From Mesostigma viride (Eukaryota; Streptophyta; Mesostigmatophyceae; Mesostigmatales; Mesostigmataceae), in assembly GCA_009746045.1 (NCBI GenBank), contig RPFO01000104.1:4433477-4497476 (forward strand): a stretch of DNA of 64,000 nt, read 5' to 3'. A program made the position numbers and the translations under genes. The notes beneath the pieces are model-generated. The model was not told the DNA's origin and made no database searches. It saw only the letters and a list, made by a program, of their open reading frames with translations. Positions 1-10,700 of this stretch are shown in pieces (position 1 is the first letter of the stretch; every line of letters begins with the position of its first letter).

Positions 1-3000
1 GCGCGGCGGAGTCATGGATGGCGGGGTAATGGGGGGCGGTGTCACCGGCGGAAAGGGATTGGGTGACAGGGACAGTAGTGAGGGTGCGTCATGTAGGTTT
101 GCAAGCACGGGTGTGTTGAGGGGCACTGGCAGCACGGATCGCCCTGTTTCGGAGACAGCTGGGGTCAACACATCGGCGATTATTCACCCTGTTGTGAATG
201 AGAACAACGCCTCGCAGCCTCATCCGCAACCCCAACCACAATCCCTGCCGCAGTCAGGACCCCAGCAACCATCGCAACCCCAATTTCAGCCGCAAGCGCA
301 TGCCCAATCGCCATCCCAACCGCAGCTTACCAGTCGAGAAATCGGACTACCAGATCTTCCTGTGGGTGGGGAGAGCGGCCACTCAAAGCCGCCAGTAGCA
401 GATCGAGGGCAAGGACTTGGATACGGCACGCCGCCAGTGGCGGGTCAAGAACAGAGCCATACAAGGCAGCATACGGGTGACTACAATATGGGCTCGAAGC
501 AGTCACTGGGCCAAGAGCAGGTCCATACCAATCAACAAGTGGGCGAAGACAACAACAGCCATGCCAAACAGCTGGCGGCGGCGGTGGAGGCGGCGCTGCA
601 GTGGCCGCCCAAGTCGGTGGCGGTGGACCGGCGCGTGGCGGACGCGGTGGTCGCACACAACGAGGACAAGATCAGGGAGGCGCTGGCCAGCAGGACGCTC
701 ACCGTGTGCTCACTATCGGGGTATGGTCATTACTTGTTGGTAGTAAGATAAGTGTGGCGAACGTCAGTACCACTGACGAGGACACGATAAAAGACGTGGT
801 TGATGACAGGGCTCTGATTGTGTGCTCACTTTCGGGGTGCGTTTGATACGTGTTTGATGCGTAGCATCCGTATATCTTATGAGGATCCGTATATCAAAGA
901 ATATCGCAGCTTAGCTCAGTAGCCGGACGTTGGCTGTCTGCTACAAGTGAGGGTATGCGGCCAAAACTTTGAAAGTTCGACACCATCATCTAGCTGTCAT
1001 CAAACGCTGGTCGACATGTGTATAAGGTATTTTGCTATCAAGATACATCGCCAGTATGGCAATATATTTACCAACACTAGGGTAAAAGTGCTCTCGTTCC
1101 AGGAATACGTTGCCAGTACACTAGGTGTTAGCTTCACTTGTAGCTGCAGGGGCGTGTGCCAGGGTAGGTTGGGTAACACCCCCAGCTTCCAAGTTCTCGG
1201 CTCAGCCTCTGTTACACATTTCTTTCCAGATGTTGCTCTCTTGTCCTTCTCACATGCAAGAAATTCCTCGTCCGCCCACCATTCCCTGTGTATGAAGTAT
1301 CTATTATTTGTTTGGTTTTAGCTCCGAATCCACGCTACTCTGACGTATCTTATTGACATCTGGTCATCTGGTCCCATATCTCGGTGGCGCGCAGCCACGT
1401 GGTCATCACCTGCCCCGTGGCCTACCCCGACATCTTCTACGTGGTCGCCCAGCTGCGGCTGCGGCGGCCACCCACTAAGCCCGTGCTGTTGCTGGCACCC
1501 GAGGAGCCCACCGCCACCGCCTGGGGCTCCATCGGCGTGTTTGAGGACGTGTTCTTTATGAAAGGGACGCCGCGCGCCCGGCTGGACCTCATCCGGGCGG
1601 GCGTGCACAACGCGGGTGAGTGGTTGCAAACTCTGGGGCCCCTCACATGAAGCGCCGAGAGTAACCTGCAGGAAAAGGATGCCCGCTGTGTTGGCTGCCA
1701 TTCATGACACGGGTAGGTGGTGCACAACTCGTGGCAGGCGTGTGTGGTGGGCAATGTTGGCAGTTGGAGTTTGAGAAGTAGTTCTTGAAGGTCAGGATTC
1801 CGGTACAGCATGAACATCACTGCCAGAGGTGCTGCATACAGATGCTAGTAGTAATTTTTAAAATGTGGGTGGGTGTGCGCAATGTGAGTGAGAGGTACAC
1901 CCATGGGATGGTGCCTCCGCGGACCTCAGACCTCCGATGAAGGTTGCATGACTTACCAATTAATATATTCGAGCAACCCCCCTCGTAGAAACCAACCGCC
2001 CATCTGCCCCCACGCCACCCCACCCCATTTACATCATTATCACCCCACCCCGTATACTTGCATATACCATTATACCTCGTATATATCACTGTACCTTGCA
2101 GACAAGGTGGTTGTGCTGGCAGACCCGACCACGACCCAGTTTCCACAGGCGTCCGACCCAAGTTTCACGCAGGAGGCAGATGCCTTCTCCTCCGACGTAG
2201 CTAACGTCGAGACCGTGGCGACCATCGAGAGCCTGGTGGCGGCCCATCGGGTAGCCACTGGCACCGCAACCTTGCCCACTGGCACCACTGCATTGGCTAG
2301 CAGCCGCGCTACCTTTCCCGCAGGCAGCGTCGGCTTTCCTTCCGGTAATGCCACCTTCCTTCCGGCACCGCATGCTGGGAGTGCGAGCTTCCCTGCCGTG
2401 AGCGCAAACCTTCCCGCCAGTAATGCCACGGTGGTCGCTGTCCAAGGCACGGGAGCGGGTGTGGGCGATCCGGGGATAACCGCCACCACCACGGTCGGTG
2501 GTAGGCGTACTGTGGGTACGAGCCAGTTGGCAGGAGGCGCCGGTGGTGGCGGGGTGGCAGCGGCAGGAGTAGGAAGGACCGGGGAAACAGCGGAGCCCGA
2601 CGTGGTGGGCCCAAGCAATGTGATCGTGGAGATGCACGGCCTTCCCGAGGTGTGCCTCCTGCGCCCGTTCCACGACGCCCGCGACAAGAAGTACACGACC
2701 ATGCTCTCCCAGAACACGCTCCGCAAGGCGATTCTCTCTCCCGCGTTTGCCGAGGGCAAAGTGCTCAGCACCGCCATGCTGGACACGTTCTTCTACCGAA
2801 ACTTTGACGTCCCCGTGTCGAACGCGCTCCTGCACGCATTTGTGGTGGGGTCGGAGCCCGAGAAGGGGGCAGATGCCAGAACCGCGGGCAAGGTGTGCTT
2901 CCTGGACCAGCGCCCGGTCCCCAGCGAGTTTGTGGGGCGTGAGTATAACCAGCTTGTGCGCTTCCTGATCATTAACGCGAGCATGCTGTGCTTGGGGCTG

Positions 3001-3111
3001 TACCGACCACGGGGCCATAATAGCGCGCCCGCGCCATACGTGGTTGTGAACCCTGACCCGGCGTCAGTGCTGGTGAAAGCTGACCTGGTTTACGTGTTGC
3101 GGTGGTATTGA
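1..3111 (+). CDS. BK/Slo-type potassium channel, C-terminal gating-ring part (5' end outside window)
   Basis: Three exons read in phase: <1-720, 1395-1615 and 2102-3111 (TGA stop), with GT-AG introns between. The first exon is a Gln/Pro-rich linker followed by an Ala-rich helix. Joining exons 1 and 2 creates SGHVVITCPVAYPDIF, which matches the start of the second RCK domain of calcium-activated K+ channels. Exon 2 continues with KPVLLLAPEEP and VFFMKGTPRARLDLIRAGV, the 'Gsp..r.dLxraGv' signature of RCK folds. Exon 3 holds DKVVVLADP, then a low-complexity Thr/Ala/Gly linker (about 2265-2600), then FAEGKVLSTAMLDTFFYRNF and a terminal YVVVNPDP...VLRWY strand typical of BK tails. The membrane pore and RCK1 should lie upstream of the window. 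The family senses Ca2+ or ligand through the gating ring and opens a K+ pore; ion selectivity cannot be read here. Alternative: another RCK-containing transporter. Confidence 0.8.
752..843 (+). repeat. Degenerate copy of channel exon 1 end inside intron 1
   Basis: Shortly after the exon 1 donor (exon ends at 720) the sequence repeats a decayed version of the exon end. The exon encodes ALASRTLTVCSLSG and the intron copy encodes DDRALIVCSLSG, again followed by GGGGT before GCGTTT. It is a one-copy instance of the exon-edge duplication seen in the other genes. Confidence 0.7.
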
Positions 3112-4150
3112 GGCACGCACCAACGAGTGTTGAGACCTGCTTTGATCATGCAATAATTCAATGGCTTGGTTCATGGTTGGGAGTTCACGGAGAGAATGCC
3201 TGCAAGCGGATAGTCTTGTCGTGCATAAGGGTGGTGCACATCTTTCCGATCAGGGAGGTACATGAATTAACTACGGTTGTTTACTTCTTTTTTTACCAAT
3301 CATTTTATTTGACATAGTAGTTAATTTATTAACCAATAAGCACACGATCGAATGTGTTATATTGATTAATTAGTTAATAGACACGTGACTGCGTTACATG
3401 CATGCGTGAGCATAATTATAGTAAGCATTCAGGAATTTCTAAATAAAACTCTTGCATGCTACCATTGGGGATCGAGTCACGATCAATCGAGTACTAACGC
3501 CGATTGATGGATGGATGGTACACACGTACATTCGATCCTACTTGTCTATTCTATCTAGATGGGCGCCGGCCCGCCTAGCGGTCTTGCCTGGCATGCTTCC
3601 CAAGTTGAGGATGCAGGGGCTTCTGGGACTATCTAGCTGTACTCCGTGCCTGGGCATGATAGACAAGCTGGAGCAATGGGCTGCCGGCGGCATCGATCGA
3701 TAAGCACCTTCCTGAGGGGCATGCCCCTGATTTATCCCCACGGGCCCCGCAGCCAATTGGTAGAAGGCCCGCACCTTCAAAGAACAGCTAGTAGAGGACA
3801 TGGGGGGCCTAGGCCTCTCCGTGATTTGGAAGAAGATGATGGACAAGGCCAAGTGGGCCCAGGTCATAGAGGACAACGAGCCCCCCCCAGTGGGGAAGCG
3901 CCCGCGTGTGCAATCCCGCGGGAGGCACGCCAGATAGCTCCCCCTAGGGCAGCGTGCGGCTGCCTAGATAGATGTTGTAGTTAGAATGCTGTTAGATAGA
4001 TGTAGTATGTAGCCAATGTAGATAGATTAGACTCGAAACACACGCCCTGATCAAGCATGCTGTTTCCGGCCCCACCGTCTAGGTCATCTAGTCGCTCTAC
4101 ACGTAAGCCAGCCATAATTTCAATGCACACGGATACACATTTCCATCACC
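3112..4150. other. Convergent intergenic stretch with AT-rich repeat and coding-like fragments
   Basis: This lies between the 3' ends of the channel (+) and the monooxygenase (-). About 3361-3415 is an AT-rich TTAATTAGTTAATAGACA segment that recurs at 30883-30928. At about 3756-3936 (+) a frame after a TAG AG-like acceptor reads TFKEQLVEDMGGLGLSVIWK and continues to a TAG with an acidic then basic tail; at about 4435-4496 a second fragment reads TVEDSSDEDYITL before TAG. Both look like remnants of coding sequence but match nothing I recognise. Confidence 0.35.
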
Positions 4151-4345
4151 ATTCATATTCATCATCCTGAACGACTCGAACACGCGGACAAGATAACGGC
4201 AGGCTCGAGCTACCATGGTCCGGATTCTCCCGATTTCTGGCCTGCGCTGGTTGTCTCCTTGAGATTAGACCGGTAGGAATGTTTGCACCCATCCATCCAT
4301 CCTTCGGGGTTAATGCTCCGTGACTCCCCAACGGGAGCACGAGTC
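4151..4345 (-). repeat. Dispersed repeat family, longest copy
   Basis: This copy runs from ATTCATATTCATCATCCTGA through CAGGCTCGAGCTACCATGG and GGCCTGCGCTGGTTGTCTCC to a GATGGATGG run, then the block TGCTCCGTGACTCCCC and an AATT run. The 4151-4266 part matches 50067-50179 in reverse complement over about 115 bp. The end block (4310-4345) recurs at about 45013-45070 and 16963-17030. Read on the minus strand it contains GTGTTCGAGTC, similar to a Pol III B box, so a SINE origin is possible but unproven. Confidence 0.7.
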
Positions 4346-4749
4346 TAATTAATTAATTAATTAATTGGTAGAATGCAGGGAAGAAGTCCACAGGTGGAGG
4401 TTATCTGGAGATGCCCCTGAGGATAGGCGCTACACTACCGCCTCGTCTGCCATTACAGTAGAGGACAGCTCAGATGAGGATTATATCACCCTCTAGTGAC
4501 TACATGGTCGGGGCATGATGCAGACGATACTTGTAACTTTTGTGTAATTATTTTCTATCATGAGATTAGCATAGTACTCCGTGGCATGCCCATGCGTATG
4601 GCACGCAAGTACTTACGTAGCTGCAGTCCGACCTTGCAATGTGCTAGTACCAACAACTTCGTAGAGAATGAAGCCAATGTGAGGTTGTTCTACCTCTTCC
4701 ATAAACATGGGGCCCCAATATGAGGCTCATTGCTATCGCCAAATCTTGG

Positions 4750-7700
4750 TTACACAGCAGCATCTGCCTCTGCCTCAGCAGCAGGATCTTCGTCTGGGAC
4801 AAAGTCCATGTTGTAGCTGTACAGCCACTTCTCAAATTCCTCGTCCGTCACCGGCACGTCCTCGGCCTCCACTTTCGCCTCGTACAACTCCTCGGGGGTC
4901 TCCCTGCACAAGGACAAGTGGTTTTCCCGCCAAGCAGTTTGTTGAGAATGGAGTCAGCAACCCAGGCAGCTAGGGTAACACTACATCGCTTGGCCCAACG
5001 GGATGGCCTCCGAAGGTTTACACTCCCACATGGCTCCGTAATACAAGCCAACTAATACATTTATAAATGTCTGTGGCAGGCCGCGAGACACCGTGGCTAA
5101 AAGGAGTGCACACATGTGGCATCGTGTGGCAAGATGAACCAAGCCATCCACTGGCAGTCCGTTACCCTTGGTATGATCCCACATTCAGAGTCGAGACTCA
5201 AGTGATACTCATTTACAAAACAATAGCATACTCACGTTTTACCCAGCACAGGCAGATGTAGCCACTCCTACCTGGACTACCATGCCATTTCACAAACTCT
5301 TAAACTGGCATATATAATGAATCAATAATTGAAAGGTACTAACCGCATCACATTGGTCAAGCATGGGCAACCGGACAAATGTCTTCGATTCTCTAGCCAT
5401 CTCAGGACAGCCATCTTCACCAAAAAGTAACCCTACAAGCAGCCGAAAAGTAACCCTAGGTGCTGCAAATCCTGTATACGCTCTGTTATGCGAGCTCATG
5501 CATCCATGATGAAGTCATGTACTCACTTGACCGACACAGATAGGATTACAACAGGCTCAAACTACCATGGTCCGGATTTTTCCAGGTTTCTGGCCTGCGG
5601 CCTTTGTCTTATTGCCACTGGTGTACTCTACCAGGCCCGACTAGACGTACAAGCATCGCTGGTGGCAACCGCAACGTACAGATATGCTAGCTCCTCTAGT
5701 TGGACTGTGCACCTCTGAGACGCTTGGGACCATGTAACATACTGGCAACTGTTGCAGGTACCGCAGGTTTGACATTTAGGCAGGGGTCCAGAAGCACATC
5801 CCGGCGAGGGGACAGGTACACAGTCACAGGGAACACCAACGGCGTCCCCAAGTGGCATGCCAGGAAAGGCAACATATAGCATAGCGGTACATCTTCTACT
5901 ACCGATACTAGGTTATATTGTACAGATCCCAGACTCTTCGGATAAATCAATAAGCTAGTATGCCCTACTAGGCCTATTTACGATATAAGTACATAATCGC
6001 TGATGACGACGCCAATGCACCGGTACGCCCTCATAATTTGCCTGTGCACTTCGCTTACACTTGGGACTGGGTGACGTACCGAAATGGCAAGACTATGTAC
6101 CGGAATGCCCTACTAGGCCTGCTTAGAAGTGCGTGTAACTGATGATCATGTGGTCAACATACCGGTACGCCCTAGAAGGCACCTTTACAGGTGCAGACAA
6201 ACCAATTATGATCTCAACACACCGATACCCCCACATAGGCATACTAAGAGTAACCGCATTATTTATGAATCGCTGATGGTGACCCCAACTAACACACCGG
6301 TACGCCCTATCAGGTCATTTACAGGTACACCCTAGTAGGTAAATTGCAGGTACATACAAATGGGGACCCCAAGGAACCTACCGGTATGCACTCTCCACCT
6401 CGGTTAGTCTTATTAATGGTGACCCCCAGGATCCTACCAGTACGCCTACTAGGCCTGCTTAGAGGCACACGGATGGCAGATGATTGCACCGACGTACCGA
6501 TACGCCCTCTCTGCCTCGGAGCGTGACCGGACCTGCACCACCTTCGTGCGCTTGGATCGCTCCTCCTCGTAGCCACGCAGCGCCGACTCTAGGTCGCCCG
6601 ACTTGGCCCCTGCGAGGGTCAAGTCAGCCCGGCATGGCAACGCATGGTGACCGGAGACGCATGCCAGGATTAGAATGCTTATTGGCAACAAAACATTGAG
6701 GGCACTCCAAAAAAATGCAAGTATCCTATATCCCATCTCCTATGTCCCATCCAATAACTCCCGTATATCTAGTTACAACCTCTAAATGCATGAGCCCTGG
6801 GTCCGTCTGACCCCATTCTCAAACACAAAGCCAGAGGTGCGCAAGTGCTGGCCCCAGCCAGCAATTTCCTCCAGATTTCTCCTCGCCTATCCTCATACTT
6901 CATGTCTTGGTGTGCGTCTTCCAGCGCCATATAATCAAATTCATGGAAAAGCCCCAGAATGCCAGCATTGCTGCCCCTACTACCAGGAATGCCCCCTACC
7001 AATGCTGCCCACTACCAGTAATGCCCCTCACCTTCAGCCAGCTTCTCCCCCAGCACGTGCGCGTCCTCCAGCGCCATGCATGTGGCCTGCCCCAGGGTGG
7101 GCCGCATCGGGTGCGCCGCGTCCCCTAGCAACGTCACGGGCCCCTCGCCCCACGATGCCAGCGGGGGCCGGTCATACACGCCGGCCTCGCGCACCGCCTC
7201 GCTAGGGGTGGCTCGGATCGCTTGCAGGACCGCGTCGGGCCAGCTGGATATGTGGGTAGTAGGGGGGTGGGGGGAGAAGAGAGATAGTTGGGCGGTTTCA
7301 GGTATATATGAGATGGCGGACCGCGTCGCACCAGCTGGATTGGGGGGCGAGGGGCAGGGGGGGGCAGAAATGAATTGGAAGGGGAAGAAGAGGGGGAAGG
7401 ATTTGCATGCATTGGAGGTGAATGGGAAGACATGTGGGACGATTGCTGTGAGTGCTGATGGTGTTGATAGTTCGATAGTGATGACAGTGGAGTGAATAGG
7501 GTGAAAGAGGTGGGTTGGTGGGGGGTCGGTTTAGCGTTTAGGGTTTAGGGTTTAGGGTGGAAGGGGTGGAGTGAATAGGGTGAAAGAGGTGGGTTGCTGG
7601 GTGGGCCGGTTTAGGGTTTAGGGTTAAGGGTTTAGGGTGAAAGAGGTGGAGTGAATAGGGTGAAAGAGGTGGGTTGGTGGGTGGGCTGGTTTAGGGTTTA

Positions 7701-10700
7701 GGGTTTAGGGTGAAAGAGGTGGAGTGAATAGGGTGAAAGAGGTGGGTTGCTGGGTGGGCCGGTTTAGGGTTTAGGGTTAAGGGTTTAGGGTGAAAGAGGT
7801 GGAGTGAATAGGTGAAAGAGGTGGGTTAGTGGGTGGGCTGGTTTAGGGTTTAGGGTTTAGGGTTTAGGGTTTAGGGTTTAGGGTTTAGGGTGAAAGAGGT
7901 GGAGTGAATAGGGTGAAAGAGGTGGGTTGGTGGGTGGGTCGGTTGGTGAGTGGGTGGAATGGGGTGGGTTCAGGATATGCACATTGCTGCTCAAGCATTG
8001 AAGAACTTGTACGCAACATGCACGAGTTTGCTGTCGTCGTAGAGAGCTACAAATAGATCGAGTCAACGATGAAAAACTCAGAATGCCAATACTTTCACCA
8101 TCACCCAAACAAGACCACCCACAGCTGATTTTGAACTACACGTGGTACTCCTAACGGGTGTCAAACCTATTCAAACAATAAAAATGCAACCCCTATGTGT
8201 ACGGTAGCCACAAACAGATGAAAAGATACGCAGCCCTAATCTAGAACGGTGGCAACCAACCTACCCCCTTGTGAAACCTAGTCTACAGTGGTCACTAAGC
8301 AGATGAATAGATACGCAGCCCTAATCTAGAATGGTGGCAACCAACCTACCCCCTCGCGAAACCTAGGATACAGTGGCCACTAGCAGATGGAAAAACTTCC
8401 ACGTACCGTTTAGACCATGTACCCTGCAACCAGTCAAGCACCAACCCTTTTTAACCGGTCCAGCACCTACCCTTTATACCAGTTGAGCATCTACCCTTTA
8501 CCCCGTCGAGCACCTACCCTTTAAACCGGTCGAGCACGCGGGAGCGCGCCCCCTCCTGCAGCGGGCTGATGTCATCCTCCCTCAGCGGGGCGGTGGCAGT
8601 CCAGCACGCGACCCTGCGGCCTGCCCACTGGAGCGCAAAGTTCTGGTCGCCAGCATTAACCATGACGACCTCGTTGGGCTTGGCCAGGGGGGGAGTGGGC
8701 GCCTCCCCTTGCGCGGGGGGCGTGGGCAGCGGCACGGTGAACTGGCCCGTCCACGTCATGACGCCTGCGGGGCGGCAAGGAAGGAGGCAACATAGTGCAT
8801 GTACGATTAGAGTGATGTCAAGAATCTAAAATGACCCAGAATGCGGGATTCAAAGGACAACATGGGAGGGGAGAGAGGAAAGGAAGGCAATCACTTCTCC
8901 TTCCTCGGCCTACCCTTGTAATGGGGTCCACGCTACCGTTCCGAAAAGTTGTAATCCCTGGTCATTACTTTTCATCTGCTCAACATGGTAGTTGGGTCCA
9001 TATCAACACTCTAATAAGTTTTGATGCATGCGCGTCTGCTCAAAACTTGTAGTTGAGTTCATACTCTCACTCTAATTATTTCACTCTAATGAGTTTTCAT
9101 CCCTGTGCATCTGCTCAACAATTGTAGTTAAGTTCATCCTCTCACTCTAATAATGTCACTCTAATACGTTTTCATCCCTGCTCACCCTTGTGGTCGGATC
9201 CTCTCTCCACTTGAGTGAGGCGCATGCTATTATTCTAAGATGATTTTTCCCCACCTCTCCCTTGTAATCTGGCCCAGAATATAATCAACCTGAAACATTT
9301 CATCTAGGCCCTCGTCTTACCCTTGGCCCTTGTAGCCGGGCCTAACTACCAATCTAAAAAAGGCCCACACTACCACTCTAAAAAAGGCCCACACTATCAC
9401 TCCAGAAAAGGCCCACACTACCACTCTCTTTAAAGTCTGCTCACCCTTGCAGCCAGACCCACAGCCTCCTTTAAAGGCTCTATCCCTCTGCTCACCATTT
9501 CAGTCGGGTTCACACGACCGTTCTGAGAAACCTCGTTCCTGCTCACCCTTATAGTCAGGTCGCCCCTCCTTCCCCAGCAGCTGCTTGGCCACCACGGAGA
9601 GCGACCCGTCCGCGCCGACCAGCGCCTTAGCCTTGATGCTGCCCGTCTTGCCCTGGTGCCAGGCAAGGCATGCGAGGAATGACCCGAACGCGACCAAGGC
9701 AAGGGGAGTGGGAAACAAGGCAAGGGGAGTGGGAAGCATGGCACAGGGCATGGGAAGCCAGGGGGATGGTAAAGCACATGTTTAACGGTGTGCTTTGCTG
9801 CCGCTCTGGCCCTGGTATCAGCGCTGGATGGCCAGAGAGGAGATTCTTGATAACCTAACATTTTGATGATTAACCATTTGATGACTTAAATGGGACAGCT
9901 GACGGCAGCAAGTGTAAGGGGATAGGGATCTAAGCAGTGGTAAGGAAGCGTGCAGTGTCCTGCTCGGTACACTGTGTCAAGCACTTCCATGGCATTGCAT
10001 CCATGAGGTAACCAGTGCTGGATTGCCATCTGGAAGATCCGGATCATGGAGGCTCGAGGACCATGGGGTTTAATAACGGTATATTTCTAGTTGTAAGTTG
10101 AGTTTTTAAGTTATAAGATCGAGGACCATGGAACTTTATAGTAGTATCTATAAAGTTATAAATTATGAGCTCCAAGATGAGATAATGTATTAAAATGTAC
10201 AGCATATGAGCAAAGACAATAACTACGTTATTTTCATGAAACTGAACATTCCCCAAAAGCTTTGTCGGGCCAGCAGCCAAACTTCGCCGGCTCAAGTTAA
10301 TGATGGGACCAGGTGGCTTCCCAGAGGGGACCATTTTCATAGATAATGCCCCGATATGGATGTGTCGTAGTAAGCGCTCATAGCGGTCTCCCCACTGCAA
10401 CGGCCCCACACCGACCACACCAATGCAACATACCCACAGCATTAACCCCCTAACAAGAACCCACAGCAACAACCTCACAGTCAACTGACCTCGCATAAGA
10501 GGCAAAACCACACCGGCAACACCCCTGCTGGCCGACCTCATGTTATTACTACTGGAAGTACATAGATTATGTATGTAGAGGTGTACATGTGAATAGATGA
10601 TGTAAATAGAGGTGAAAGTTTAGTCAAAACCCACCTCAAAAAAGAGGCGGACGCCGCCCTCACACGGCTCAAATCGGGAGAATGTGTGGCCACTCGACAG

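Noticed and set aside
905-985. tRNA-like A-box (TTAGCTCAGTAGCCGG) and B-box-like (AAGTTCGACACC) pair
   Set aside because: No acceptor stem pairing, no D-stem partner and no plausible anticodon arm can be drawn.
2086-3018. Minus-strand frame of about 310 codons opposite channel exon 3
   Set aside because: Shadow frame; the plus strand carries the RCK motifs and consistent splicing.
5988-6500. CRISPR-like array (13-mer at regular spacing)
   Set aside because: Repeats are short and degenerate, spacers are related to each other, the context is a eukaryotic intron, and the motif copies an exon border.
7488-7900. Chromosome end marked by TTTAGGG
   Set aside because: Coding exons of the same gene lie on both sides and the runs are short and interrupted.
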